64,000 bases of DNA from Haematococcus lacustris (GCA_030144725.1 JASKMD010000029.1:1691001-1755000), one strand, 5' to 3'; numbered from the stretch's first letter, positions 20,835-33,474 are shown. The notes: generated by a model from the letters alone, not told the origin. Program-made: numbers and translations.

Positions 20835-23800
20835 TCACTTGGGCAAGAGCTCCTGTGCGCTTCTTTGCTCTCCTGCGCCGCCAGTCTGCCGCAATCCCTC
20901 GAGGGCGGAGGCCAGATCCTCAATTGCACCGTCATCGTCCTCATCCGCCCTGTCGCCGGGATGGTCACCGGCCTCCCCGCCCGGAGCTCCCGCGTCTGCC
21001 AGCCAGCGCACGCCATGAAAATGGCATGCGAGGAGCCGCTTCGCCTCCCCCACCGCCGCCTCGTAACCGACCAGGCCCTCATCCGGATCCGGGCAGACCA
21101 CGAGGTTGGGCGGTAAGCCCCGAGCCTTATTGCTGAGCCACTGCGTTCTCCCACACGCCCCGCACTGCCGCGGACCCTCCGCATCCGCCCGTCGCCCGTC
21201 ACTGCTCTCCGCGTTTAGCTCCTGCATTGAAGCCTCAGTCGCTCGCCGACCCCATGAGTCACACTCGGCAGCCGTTGATAGGTGTGACAGAGCGTCGCAG
21301 GTACAGAGCCACCCGCTGGGTTGCGCCAAGTCCTGCTGGTAGAAGTACACCTCAAGAGCCCGGGGCTTAGGGGCCACAGCTCCATCCCTGCCCATTTCAC
21401 CAGCTGCTCGGCTACCTACCCCAGCAGCAGCAACAGCAGTAGGAGCAGCAGGAGAGGCCACAGGGTCAGGGGGAGTAGCGAGCGGCCCTGCGCCCTCCCC
21501 AGCAGCAGCCCCAGGGGCAAGGAGTGCCTGTGGGGAGGGGTGGGGTGAGGGTACAGGGGGCGGCTCAGCTGCCTGCCCTGGCACCTGAACCTCTGGGGGG
21601 GCTGGCTGGGTGTCCGGCTGATTGCCCCCCTGGCTGGGTAGGTGTGCCAGGAGGCTGGCTGCTGCCTGCAGGTCGCTGGCTGCTGCCTCTTCGCTGCTGC
21701 CACTGCCGCTGCTGCTGGGTGTGGACAGGTACAGCAGGAACCTGGCAGGACAGGCACGGCACAGGCTCACACACATAGCTTCAATAGGCAATGAATCCGT
21801 GACAATGTAGATGTGTGACCTCATGGTTCAGACACACAACCACTCATCACCAACCAACACCCCCTGCAGAACAACCCTTGCTGCATCAGCCCCTGCCCCT
21901 GCCCCTGCCCCTGCCCCTGCCCCTGCCCCTGCCCCTGCCCCTGCCCCTGCCCCTGCCCCTGCCCCTGCCCTTGCCCCTGCCCCTGCCCCTGCCCCTGCCC
22001 CTGCCCCTGCCCCTGCCCCTGCCCCTGCCCCTGCCCCTGCCCCTGCCCCTGCCTTCGCTGCTGCCCCTGCCCCTGCCCCTGTCTTCGCTGCTGCCCCTGC
22101 CCCTGCCCCTGTCTTCGCTGCTGCCCCTGCCCCTGCCCCTGTCTTCGCTGCTGCCCCTGCCCCTGCCCCTGTCTTCGCTGCTGCCCCTGCCCCTGCCCCT
22201 GTCTTTGCTGCTGCCCCTGCCCCTGTCTTCGCTGCTGCCCCTGCCCCTGCTGCCTCACCGTCCCGGGGGGCAGGTCAGTGTTGACGGAGACAGCTGCATG
22301 CCCCTGATGGGGTGCGGGTTGCCCAGCCCTGGCGTGAATGGCGGCAGCACCACCAGGGCCTGGGCCGCAGCCGCCAGCAGGGGCGAGTCCAACACCAGCA
22401 GCGCGCGTGACAGGGTCAGGCGCAGCAGGCCGGCACCCTCCTGCACCACCCTGACAGCACAGCACAGCACAGCACAGCACAGCACAGCACAGCACAGCAC
22501 AGCACAGCACAGCACAGCACAGCAGGGGCCACCGTGGGGGGCAGGTGAGGCAATACACGCACTTGTGGCACTGTCACTCTTCAATGGTGTGTGGGAATGG
22601 GTGGTGGTGCAGTCATAGCAGCAGTCATAGCAGGCAGCAGCTGCAGTCCAGGCAGCAGCAGCAGCAGCAGCACAGGGGTTGGCATTAGGACAAGCTGTGG
22701 GTGGTGCAGGCCATACACGATTGCCTTGCAGCCCAGTCCAGGCCACCCACCTTGGCAGCCTGGCCGCCCCCAACACCACAGCCTGACGGCAACACAGCCA
22801 CTGGCCAGTGCCCAGCACCAGGCCCGTGACGCGCCGCCCCTCAGCCTCCACGCGGTCAGGGCACCCACCCTCGCCCTCACTGCTGCCGTCAACTGCTGCC
22901 CTCCCCCCATGACTGCTAGCAGCAAGCGCAGGGGCCCCCTGCCTGGCCTCCACCTCGCCGCCTGCTGTGGCTGATGAAGCTGAGGCCAGCTGCACCTCAC
23001 CCCCCCAGCCTGCCTCACCTGCACTCCCCCTGCCTCCACTGCTGCCAGGTGGGCCCACCCCCCCTCCCTCACCTGACTGCCGTCCTCCCCCATTCTTGTC
23101 CCTCTCCCCTCCTCCCCCACTCCCACCCTTCCTCTCCCCCTCCCCTCCAATACCACCCTTCCTCTCCCCCTCCCCTCCTCCCTCCCCACCCCCCTCTCCA
23201 CCAGCATCAGCCAGCGTGAGGCCCAGTACGGGCTGCCTGAGCGCCGTGACTGCCCCGTGCACCGCTGCATGGCGCACCAGGGCCTCAGGCAGGGAGCCGC
23301 TGCCATAGCTGGGCGTCATGAAGGCACTGGGGCTGCTGAACCGGCCCTGGGAGCGGGCCAGCAGGGCCAGGGCGGCCAGACCCCTCCCTGCCTGCAACAG
23401 CTGGCTGGGGGGAGTGGGTAGCGCACCCTGGGTTGGGGGAGGGGTGGCAGGGTGGCAGGGGGGGGACCCTGCTGCTTCACTGCTAGGGGTGGGGGAGGGG
23501 GGTGGGGGGAGGGGGAGGGGGGAGGGGGGGGTGAGAGGAGGGGTGAGAGAAGGGGGAGGGGGGATGGGGGACTGCGCGCTGACCAGCCTCAGGCTGTCGC
23601 CAGGTTGCCATAGCGATGCCATACAGCACCAGCTCAGCCAGCTGGCTGCAGAGGCCGTGACGCTGAAGCACTGTGACTAGGAGCTCCTGATTGTCTTGGA
23701 GTGGGTCCTGCAGCCAGGCCAGTGATGGGGGGAGGTGGTGCCACCCTGCCCACTCCTACACCTGGTACCGGGACGCCTCAGGCAGCAGGCTGGCTGAGTC

Positions 23801-25135
23801 AAGGCATAGCTGATGGTGCCAGTGCTGCCTGCCCCTGCCCCTGCCCCTGCTCCTGCTACCCTCCTCGACTTCAGCCCTACCCCTCGCACCGCCAGCCTGC
23901 CGCCCCCCTGCTGCTCCGCTTGCAAGCATGCAGCGAGGAAGGCCATGAGCTGACGCTTGTCCGCCAGCCCCAGGCTCTTGTTGCGAAAGATGTCGGAGCG
24001 GGAGGCGGGCACGGGCTTGAGCACACCAGCCTGTAAGATGAGGCTGCAGGGCACCAGGGTGAGGTGCAAGGGGTCGGGTCGGGTCGGGTCGGGTCGGGTC
24101 GGGTCGGGTCGGGTCGGGTCGGGTCGGGTCGGGTCACAGGTGCACGTCTCACCTTGCCTCCACCGCCTTGAACTCCAGGTAGTGGTGTGCCCGGGTGGCG
24201 ATGAGCAGGTCCACCAGCTCCTCCCCTTGGTACAGCACCTGCACCGGCACCCCACCCTTCAATACCTTGCGGCTGCACCTCTCGGCTACACAGCTCCATT
24301 TGCTGCTGCAGTGCTGCAGTGCTGCTGCTGCTCTGACTGCTACTGCTGCTGCTTGCCACGTGATGGGGCTTGCTATACAGGAGGGCAGCAATACTTGTAC
24401 CCGTACAGGGGAATGTTCAGGTATGAGGTATGAGGGTATCAGGAGCCACGGAACCAGCTGTGTGTGTAGTCGCTGCATACGCTGCACATGGCTGACGCTA
24501 CAAGAGGGCTGGAGGCTGCTGCGGGGTGAGGGCTTACTGCAGCAGGCCAGCAGCAGCCCTGACCCTTGACACTGACGCTGGCCTGGTGGAACAGCTGGTG
24601 GAAGCTGGTGGCTGGTGACTTACCTTGGGTGCCAGGTCCAGGATGTAGCCACCGGCTGCTCTGCTGCTGCTGCTGCTGCATGAGGGTGGGCTGCTGCGGA
24701 CATTGCGGAGGGGGAGCATGCAGCCTGTGAGTGGAATGTCGACCTGAGGAGCTGCATGCTTGCACTGCTCCTGCTGCTCCTCCTGTTGCTCCTGCTGCTC
24801 CTGCCGCTGCTCCTGATGCTGCTGCTCTTGTTGCTGCTGTGGCACTGGACGAGAGATGTTTGGGTTGAGGGCAGGGTCGCAGGAGCCTTGGAGCCCGGCC
24901 ATGGTGAAGCTTGCAAAGCCTGAGCCGTACACATCGCTTTGGTCGATGAGTAGTACGCTGCGCCCAGCGAGGATGAGCGAACTGCGGGCAAGCGGGCGAG
25001 TCCCAGCGCTAAAGGGATTGCAAGCTCGCAAACTGATGCCACGACGAGCAGTAACCTGGCAATCAAGTCCTCGACCAGGCCTGAGCCAACCACTATGACA
25101 TCGAAAGCAGATGGCTCAATGGGAGGCCCCTCCAT
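20835..25135 (-). CDS. REP: Rab escort protein (REP/CHM, GDI superfamily)
   Basis: REP presents newly made Rab GTPases to geranylgeranyl transferase II and delivers them to membranes. Eight exons splice in phase: 25135-25056, 24981-24624, 24238-24153, 24043-23881, 23707-23584, 23387-22751, 22450-22259 and 21741-20835; about 848 residues. GDI-superfamily blocks appear in order: FDVIVVGSGLVEDLIA, SVLLIDQSDVYGSGFASFTM, ILDLAPKVLYQGEELVDLLI with YLEFK, VPASRSDIFRNKSLGLADKR-QLMAFL, LVLYGIAMATW, SPSYGSGSLPEALVRHAAV region, LVLGTGQWLCCRQAVVLGAA, and a C-terminal LPPNLVVCPDPDEGL with GYEAAVGEAKRL. The initial glycine motif is GSGLVE rather than the full GxGxxG, as in REPs. The shared REP-type C-terminus favours REP over RabGDI. 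A Gly/Glu/Lys-rich insert of about 130 residues interrupts the 23387-22751 exon. TGG-free start choice: ATG 25135 directly precedes the dinucleotide-fold strand; ATG 25246 upstream is also in frame. Confidence 0.87.
21885..22250. repeat. (CCCCTG)n array in REP intron 7
   Basis: About 32 hexamers (one C-to-T change near 21971) followed by a longer unit, CCCCTG repeats punctuated by TCTTCGCTGCTG (30-bp period, about six copies, with one shorter). It fills most of the intron 22258-21742. The transcript strand is G-rich (CAGGGG)n. Confidence 0.93.
22453..22524. repeat. (AGCAC)n pentamer array in REP intron 6
   Basis: About 14 AGCAC units abut the splice acceptor of exon 22450-22259, so the polypyrimidine side of that acceptor is made of the repeat itself (GTGCT on the transcript). 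Confidence 0.93.
24069..24135. repeat. (GGGTC)n pentamer array in REP intron 3
   Basis: About 13 GGGTC units make up most of the 109-bp intron between exons 24238-24153 and 24043-23881. The transcript carries GACCC repeats. Confidence 0.93.
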
Positions 25136-25498
25136 TCCCTGGGACGAGGGCCACAGCGAGGGTGTAGGCCTCGTAGCATTGTTGCCTTTTACATGAACAC
25201 CCCTCCATGCTCCATGTTCTGGAGCCATGTCTTTGTTTCCTGCCATGCAAACCCGGTAATGATCTTATGAAACACCCCTCCACACCACCCACTGTCATCC
25301 TTGTCCTACTAACATGTGTAACAGCAAGTTGCCGAATGGGCAAGGCAGACATGACTCGTGGTGAAGTGGCCAGACCAGGCTAAGTTGCATGATCGTGCAC
25401 CTCCCACTACCCCGACCCCTGCTGCCACGCATGCGGGGCCCCAACTGCAGACTCTACGTCCTTGCCCCTGCCCCTGCCCTCGTTGCCTCCTCGAAGGT
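25136..25498. other. Intergenic region between DIL gene end and REP start
   Basis: About 360 bases between two genes on the same strand. It must hold the REP promoter and the DIL polyadenylation region, but I see no clear TATA-like or other motif. Confidence 0.6.
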
Positions 25499-28400
25499 CT
25501 AGCTGGGTTGCTTGCGGTCTTGTTCCAACACGCCTTCTTCGACGAAAGCGAACACTGCGCGGGGGCAGTCCGGCGAGTCAAGGTGCGGAGGCAGGGCCAG
25601 GGGCGCGTACAGCTGTGGGGTGTCCAGCATGCGCAGCACCTCCACCACGGTGCGGCCCTGCAGCTCGCATCAGGCGACACTGAACACTGGACAGCCAGCC
25701 AGCCGACAGCCAGCCGACAGCCCGCCACCTCCCAAACCACAGGAGCCAGCCATTAGCGTTTGGCAGTCAGCCCCCAGCCAGGCAGCCACCCAAGCAGCCA
25801 GTCAGGCAGCCACCCAGGCAGCAATAATCAGCCAATGCAAGGGAGGGGTCTTGCATGTCGACCCCATAAACAGGCAGGCGGCAGGAATGGCCACCAGCTC
25901 CAAGCCAGCCAGGCAGACACCAGTGAGCCAGCAGAGGCAGTCAAGGCAGGCGGGTGGGCGGGCCGCAGGGTGAGGTGCGATGGGACATGCAGCTGCAGAG
26001 CGTCTGGCTGTCAGGATTTCCCGCTGCACCCAGCGCCTGACTGGCCCAGGGCCTTGTCCTCACCGCCCTCACCCTACCCCCTACCCCCCTACCCCACCAG
26101 GGCTGCCTGCCCTCCCCTGCCTGGCTGCACCCTGCTCATCTGAGGCTGCCCTAAGCTAAACCTCATCAGGTCTGCTGCTCTGGTCACTCCCCTCATCAGC
26201 ACCTGCCTGCAGCTGGCCCCGGCTACAGCAGCTTACACTGGCGGCTTGGTTGTCCCAGCTGAGGTGCTTCACCTTTACACTGCATACACCCTGCCCTGCC
26301 TTGCCCTGCCCAGGGCATCACCCAGCTCATCTGAGCCTGCCATGTGCTGACCCTCGTCCCAGGTCTGCTGCACTGCTGTACTGGGTCACTCCCCTCATCA
26401 GCACCTGCTGACAACTGGCCCCTGCCAGCACAGTACTGGTAGCTTGGTTGTCCCTGCCCTGCCTTGCCCCGCCCTGCCCACCCACCCTCTCCGCAATGAT
26501 GGGGTCCTGCTGCTCGTCCACCAGGAAGGTGACGATGAGGCCGCCATTGCCCTGCAGCCCCGACCCGCTGGCCTTAAGCGCCTCCAGCACCTCCCCGGAC
26601 ACCATGTCAGGAGGGGGAGCCAGGGCAGCAGCAGCAGCAGCAGCATGTGGGGCAGCTGGGGGCCAGGGGCCAGGGGCGGGGGGGTCTTCCCAGTAGGTAG
26701 TACACAGCCTGTACAGCTGCTGCGGGTTCAGGTCCGGGCACAGCTGGCCGGTGAGGTCTTCCAGGCTCAACCGGGCCTTGCAGGGCGCGGCCAGCAGCTG
26801 GGCAGCCTGCGCATGCACACAGTCGGGCTGAGCAGGCGTGGGCTCAAGGCTGGGTGTGCGGCTCCGCGGCCACACTGAAGCTCCGCCCCGGCTAAGGGCC
26901 AGGGAAGCGGTCGGGGCGAGCAGGTGTGGGGTCAAGCCTGGGTGTGTTGCCCTACAGCCTCACGCTGCTCTGTGCTCTGCCCCGGCTAGGGGGCGCTGGC
27001 CTCCCTTGGCCCCACCTACCCCCTTGCAGCAGGGGACCTAACTCATCCCTTGGCTCTTGCCGCTGCCCCCCTTGCCGCCTGCCCCCTCACCACCTGCCCC
27101 TTGCTGCCTGCCCCTTGCCGCCTTGATCTGGCAGTCCCTGCCCCTCAGCCTTGAGCTCAGGGCCGCCTGGTGGCCTGCAGTGCAGAGCGTCACCTGGCGG
27201 ATGTGCCTCAGCTCCTGGTACAGCGCGCGCATCAGGCCGTCCCCTGCTCCTACCACCAGCCACTGGTCCAGCAGCCGCAGCCCTGACAGCACATGGCGGG
27301 CATTGCTGGCGCAGCAGCAGTCCGGGCGCAGCAGCAGCTGGTTGAACAGCTGGGCATCCACAAATGCCAGTAGCTGCGGTGCAGGCAGGGGGGGCAGGCG
27401 GGGCTGTGTGTCAGGCGGGACTGGAGCACAGTGGTCAGCTCAGGCGGAGAGCCAGCAAGTGGGGAGGCAGCAGGAGGAGGGTGGGGTGGTGGGCACAGGA
27501 GGAATGGCAGGCAGGGTCAGCAGCCGCCGCAGCAAGGGTGTGCAGGCACTGCTAGCCTAGCATACACTGACACCTGGGGTGGCTCGCCCCTTTCCACCTG
27601 AGGGGACACACACATGCACACAGCCTTACCCTTAGCTGTATGGGAACACTTGCACACTGCTAGCGGGCTACTTGGTAGACTTAGTCTTTGTATAGATCTT
27701 CACCATCCTTGCATGATGAGCAGTAACAGAAGCAGACTGATATGACTCGCAGCAACTAAAGCAGCAGCAGCAGCGGCGGCACGGGCATGCTACCACTGCT
27801 GCTGCCACTGCGGGTCTACCCTCCCTCCCCCTCTCGGCACCCAATGCCGCAGGTGTAGTCTTTCTTTCTATTTTCCTTCTTTTCTCCCTCCCTTCCTTTC
27901 ATTAAGGACTCATGAACACCTCCTATGGATGACCAGGACAGGCGCCCAGGCCACCCCTGCCATCAAGACGCTGGTCCCTGTGGCAGCAGCCCACCTGTTT
28001 GAACAGGCACTTGATGAGGATGCGCGGCACGTGCTGCTCCTGTAGACACCGCAGTGAGCCCTGCAGCCCAGCAACAAGCTCCGCCCAGGGGGCCAGGGCA
28101 GCAGCAGACCACGCCGCCCCCGCCGCCGCTGCCGCCGCCCCCTCCACCTCCTCCTCCTCTCCCGCATCAGCCAAGTCGGATGCGGTGCTGCCCCCCGTCC
28201 CCCCCAGGGTGCTGTTGGACAGCACTGCAGAGGACAAGACGCGCAGGCCAGCTGCCCCTCCCGCCTCGCCCCCGAGGGTGGCCCCCTGCCCCAGGGCTGG
28301 CGGTGCCCCCTCCTCCCCCTCCTCTCCCCCCTCCTCCTCCTCCTCCTCCTCCTCCTCGTCCCCTAGCAGGGTGAAGCGAGCCGTGGCGTCCCGTGAGGCG

Positions 28401-30886
28401 AGGCGGGCGGCTTCCGCTGCTGCCCCGAATGCGGAGGTGCCTGCACGCGGCGCCACTGGCTGCTCCCCTTGGACCCAGCTGGAGGGGAGCAGGGCGGCCG
28501 CCACATCACTCGGGGGGTCAGGGCCACCAGTCTGTGTCCCACCCGCTCCCATCCCTATCCCCATCACTGCTGCTGTAGCTGCTGCTGCTGCTGCACTGGC
28601 TGCCCCTCCTCCTGCTGCTGCTGCCCCTCCTGCCGCTCCTTCTGATGTTGCTGCCCCTGCTGCTGCTGCTGCTGCTGGACCCGCTGATGTGCCTGAGTGT
28701 GCCACGTTGTAGTTGCTGCCAGGGTTGAAGCCATCCTGGGAAGCCAGGGCGGGCGGGGGAGTAGCTCCCCACCCCTCCTCTGACTCCCAGGCTGGGGCAG
28801 GGGCTTGGATGCATGCTGCCAGCTGCTGCACCACCTGCTTCTTCAGCCCGTCCCTGACCTGGCTGTAGCAGTGCAGCAGCAACTGGTCCAGCTTGAGCAG
28901 CAGGTGCTGGGCTGGGGTCAACCCCGGGGTGAGCTGCAGCAGGGGGGCCAGGGGCGTGCTGCAGCGGGAAAGGTGGGCGGGCCCCCCCCCCACCTGCCCA
29001 GCCACTGCCTGCTGGTCGCCCTGGCCACAGCTTAAAGACCCACTGGCTTCACCCCCACCCCCACCCTCCAGCAGGCCTCTCTCCCCCTCTGCGACTGCCA
29101 GCTCAGCAGTGTCACGGTCAGAGCCTGCAGTGGTGGCTGGTCCAGTGCCTGCGTCTGAGGTTGCATCCAGTGCGCCAGCTGCGCCTGCAGCCAGCGGCCC
29201 TAGGTTGAGCATTGCCCCTGGCCCTGCCTCTGGCCCTGCCCCAGCCCCTGGCCCTGCATTTGCTGTGATGCTGTCCTCAGCTGTTTGGCCAGGCTGAGCC
29301 CGCTGCAGCAGCCCCCTGCCCAGCTTGTTGAACCTGAGCGCCAGCTTGGCCTGCATGGTGATGGGCTTGGCTGCAGCCCCTGAGGGCTCAGGTGGCGCTG
29401 CTGCTGCCGCTGGCCTGTCCACCTCCCCCCAGGCAGGGGCAGGGGCAGCTGCGGGGGCGACAAGGGAGGAGGCAGAGGCGGCGGAGAGGAGGGAGGACAT
29501 GAAGCCCGCCGCGCGCTCTGTGGCAGCCGCCAGCTTGCCGGGCTGGCCTGAGGGCCTGGTGGCGAGCGCTGGGGCCTTGGGAGGTGCTGGCGGGGGGCCG
29601 GCGGGGGGAGGGGGCAGGGGCACCAGGGGGTGCAGCAGGGCTAGCAGGCAGGCTGTGGCGGTGAGCCAATAGGCAAAGTGAGCTAGGACCTCCCTGGTCC
29701 CACTGCCTGCCAGCACGCTGCCACTGGCTCCAGCACCAGGCTCAGCACCAGGGTGGGCCTGGGCTGCCTGGGGTGCATGTGGGCCGATGCTGCTGCTGCT
29801 GCTGCTGTGGCGGCTGCGTTGGCCGCTGCCATCACTGCTGCTGCTGCTTGCCCCGGGCTTGGGGCGGCCCTGGTTGTCAGCAGCTGTAGGGGAGCTGCTG
29901 GATGCCAGAGAGGCTGACACCTCGTCTTCGTCTGTGGCTATGGTGATGGCGTGCAGCAGGCTGGCCAGCAGGCTGCAGCTGGTGGCGTCACTGCTGGACA
30001 GCGTGCGCCAGTGAAGGAGGCACCTGGGCAGCGCAGTGGCAGTGGCAGTGTGGCAGCTGCGCATGGCTGAGCGCAACACTGCGGTTCCGGGGCCTTGGGT
30101 GTGCAGGGGCGCAGTGGCAGGGCAGTGGCAGCTGGGCATGACACGCCATTGCACACCCAGGTGCTGGGGCTGGGAAGGCTCATAGCAGCCTCCAGGGCAG
30201 GCCTGCAGCTGGCGGTGGGCCACAGGGCAGCCTGCAGTGAACCCTGTAGCTGTTGCAGCTGGCTGCTGCAGCGGCAGCCGGGCATGGCTGGGCTCAGCAC
30301 TGCTTTGTTGAGACCTTCAATGTGCAGCAGCCACAAGGGACGGCCCAGGAGCCTGGAACTGAGTACAGGGGTCAGGCTGCAGTGTGGGTGCAAGGCGCCT
30401 AAGCGGTGTGTGAGGAGGTTTCCCATACAAACAAAGCATGGATCCTGGTACGGTCCCTGTGCCCTTGCTATCACTTACGGCATGTTGGATGCAGGGTTAA
30501 TGACCAGGGTGCCGTCTCACCTGTGCACCAACATGCTTGCGATGGGGCTGCCATACTGCGTGAAGGCAAGGGGCTGGTGCAGGGCCCACACCAGCTTTTC
30601 ATGCTCTAGCACACGTCTTGTATGTGTTAGCTCCGCTTTCCTCTGCAGTACGGCCTGCTCACAGCACCCCTCCCTCCGTCAGTGGAGCTTCAGTGCAGCT
30701 TCTGTGCGAGGTGTGCGGCTTGTGCAAGCATTCAGGACATGGAACATCAGGGCAAGAGTAGAGAGCACCTCTGGAGCAAACATAATGAACTACCTGCAGG
30801 TACGACTCTGCTTCTGAAACGTCCGCCTCGTTGCCGCGCAACTGGTCAAGGCACTGCGCCAAAGTCGAGCAAGGTGGGTATTCCAT
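25499..30886 (-). CDS. DIL-domain protein, myosin V/XI globular-tail type, no motor
   Basis: The DIL (dilute) domain is the cargo-binding tail of class V/XI myosins. Six exons splice in phase: 30886-30794, 30654-30521, 30023-27995, 27373-27194, 26806-26486 and 25657-25499; about 971 residues. A short coiled-coil-like start (AVLQRKAELTHTRRVLEHEK) leads into SPIASMLVHR-CLLHWRTLSS, AYWLTATACLLALLHPL, QVRDGLKKQVVQQLAACIQA, VPRILIKCLFKQ, DAQLFNQLLLRPDCCCASNA, LYQELRHIRQ, and SLEDLTGQLCPDLNPQQLYR with LCTTYWEDP, all in the order seen in myosin XI tails. Ser/Ala/Gly-rich inserts of hundreds of residues split the domain. A TGA immediately precedes ATG 30886, and upstream DNA is spacer then transposons, so no motor head is visible; a distant 5' exon cannot be excluded. 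The last exon (GRTVVEVLRMLDTPQLYAPL) is joined by phase and position only. Confidence 0.78.
26165..26460. repeat. Direct duplication inside the last DIL intron
   Basis: Two similar blocks, about 26165-26270 and 26360-26455, share GTCACTCCCCTCATCAGCAC, CTGC, and GGTAGCTTGGTTGTCCC-like stretches in the same order, with small gaps. Between and beyond them is CCCTGCCTTGCC-type low-complexity DNA. Confidence 0.7.
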
Positions 30887-31868
30887 TCATCGGCGCTGAA
30901 CATATTCGCTGCCAAACTCCGACGCCATTTCCGCGTGAGAAACCGTCATAACTACCAGGCAGGGCTTGGTAGGTCACGGCTTCCTCTGCAGCTCAAATGG
31001 GCGCCTGCCGCATCACCCTGGAGGGCAGTACCAGCCTGCGTCCCACCCACTCCTGTGGCTCCTGTTGCCAAACATGAACATTAGAAATAATAGCCAGCCC
31101 ACCATTTCAGCTCATACTAGCTCATACTAGCTCATTTATGCTAATGTAGCTCCAGGCCCTGCATACAATGACAATGAATGAACGACTATATCTACATCCC
31201 TGTATCCCTATCCTCCTGTGGAGCCCCTACACTTCTCCACAGCAGTGAGAGACCGGTGTGTGTCCCTAACCTAGTCCTATTCCCCCTTAGTCTCCGGCAT
31301 GGCGGGGCCATATGTATGTATGTATGTCTGTATGTATACATCGTCTAGGCTGATGCGTGATGATGACATACCTCTCACAATGCAAGGAACTGCTTGCATG
31401 CCTCCCGTTACATTTGCTTGACAGGCACACCCCTGCTGCCAATGGTGCCGCTGCCCCTGAAGCCTGATGCCCCATAGGCCAGGGCCAGGGGGCGACCTGT
31501 GGCAGCCGAGTTGCAGCGTACCATGGCCAGGCTTGTGAATCTTCATATTTTCAGTTTTTAAGATTTTCAATTTTTAACCTCCCCTTTTGCACGCGGCTTG
31601 TTTGAAGGCCTACACACCCCCTCTAACAAGCAGATGTCAGTTTGGAGGCTCACAGCGGCGCCTAGACCCTACTATACCAACTTAGCACAAACCCCGTACT
31701 CCTCCACAGTCAGGTGCAATCATGCCATCACCCAAGCCTCATGCCATGCCATACAAAGCCTTATCCTCCACTACCACATCCCCACTCCCATCCTCCACCC
31801 ACTCCCACCCCCACTACCACCTTGTCAAGTGCAATCATTCCAGCACCATGCAATGTCTGCGCCCGACA
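30887..31868. other. Spacer between DIL gene and hAT relic
   Basis: No convincing gene on either strand. It contains a short triple of AGCTCATACT near 31120 and an AT-richer patch near 31540-31580. Any DIL promoter should lie at its left end. Confidence 0.5.
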
Positions 31869-32304
31869 CTAGGCCACTGGAGCCCTTAGGGGCTGGCTGG
31901 CCATCCACTCCTCCCACTGCTCTTCCTCTGCAGCTGTGGGAGCAAAGGGCTGCTCATCACGCTTTAGCGCCCGCGTGTTGAAGTACACATAGGCCATGGC
32001 CCACATGCGCCCCATGAGCAGGCGGCTGCGCTTGTCGCTCCAAAGTAGCTTGGAAACACTAAAAAGGCGCTCCACACCGGCTGACGTGGCTGGGGTGCAG
32101 AACACCCGTTGTGCCACCTCCAATAGCACTGGGGTCTCCTTGCCGTACCATCCCCACCACCTCACGACGTCACGCAGCAAGAGAGGGGAGAAGCAGCGGG
32201 GTGACAGCTTCATTCTTGTCATGTAGTCCCCACCGCACCAGGTGTGGAACTCGTACCGTGCCTAACAACACAGCAGTGCAGCAGTAGAAGGTTGTGTAAT
32301 AGAG

Positions 32305-32412
32305 GTAGTGCCCATGCCTGTGCCCATGCCTGTGCCCATGCCTGTGCCCATGCCTGTGCCCATGCGTATGCCCATGCCTGTGCCCATGCTTGTGCCCATG
32401 CGTATGCCCATG
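32305..32412. repeat. 12-bp tandem repeat (CCCATGCCTGTG)n
   Basis: About nine units with changes to CCCATGCGTATG. It lies in an apparent intron of the hAT relic, between the LDPNFSD exon and the C-terminal exon. Confidence 0.85.
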
Positions 32413-33474
32413 TCCTATCCCCCGCCCACCTTTTCTGCGGCCAGATCATTGCCACGGCCGTCAGCACTGGCCAGCCGCGCTGCAAGGTCTTCAGCTGCCC
32501 TTAGCTGGTCCGTTGTCAAGGCATCGTGTTTGTCACTGAAGTTGGGGTCCAGGGCAGCAGCCAGGTAGAGCGCGTCATGGTGCCCATACTCCATGCAATC
32601 GCTCCACAGTTGCTCGAACTCCATCGCCTCGTCCAAGAAAGCAGGTGGACAGGACCTGAGGCAACAGCCGCAGCACACCTGAGGCAACAACCGCAGCACA
32701 GCGAGAGGGGAGGCAGAGGCAACAGCAACTGCAGCAGAAGGGAGCAAGCAGACAACAACATGCATTCTACAGCAGGTAACCAGAAGCCCATGTGCCCAAC
32801 AGGCTATTATTCAATGCTACGTCTGCTGTCACACCTGGTAGTAATGTCAAGGGCTGCAGTGACCGCCATGACGCCAAAGTGCGCATGAGCCAGGTTCGGC
32901 TTGCAATGCCTCCACCAGCTTTGCAGCAGGTGCGAGGGTGCCAACAAGCCACTCGTTCTTGGCCCAGAAGTCTTGTCAATCCAGCATGGCCGTGATAGCA
33001 CGGGACCGGTCATCATTGCCCAATGCGCCCGACCAAGCCACACTCCGCAAGGCCTGTAGTAGCAACAACAACAACAACATAAACAACAACAACAACTACA
33101 ACAGCACAAGAGCATAAGAGCACAAGATCAACAACAACATCAGCAACATCCATGCGTACACCCAACGAAGAAGAGCGTAAAAATTTAGGCCTAGCAATTC
33201 ATCAAATAAAAGAACATATACAACAATTATTAAGCAAAAATATGATATCCCTGTGCCCATGCGTATGCAACAGCTTACCTGCTTATTGTTCTGGACACTC
33301 TGCAACATGTCATACAGGCTGGCAAAGCGTGTCTGGGACATCTGTTGCAGCTCCACCTTGGGGGCTGGCACAATTCTCACGACTGTAGCAGCCCCAACTG
33401 CTGATCTTGTTTCCCTGGCCACGGGTGCGGTTCCTGCTGAGCCGCCGCTGTTGCTGCTGCCAAGTTGTATGATG

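Noticed and set aside
21811..22618. Plus-strand Pro/Leu/Ala frames of 157 and 267 residues
   Set aside because: Antisense to REP introns 6-7 and made of simple repeats.
20835..25135. Rab GDI instead of REP
   Set aside because: The gene is much longer than GDI, and has the REP-type C-terminal region (LPPNLVVCPDPDEGL) and the changed glycine motif.
33228..33300. Separate gene on the plus strand (MRTPNEEERKNLGLAIHQIK)
   Set aside because: Present in both hAT copies but short, antisense to the transposase and without further exons; more likely intronic or chance.
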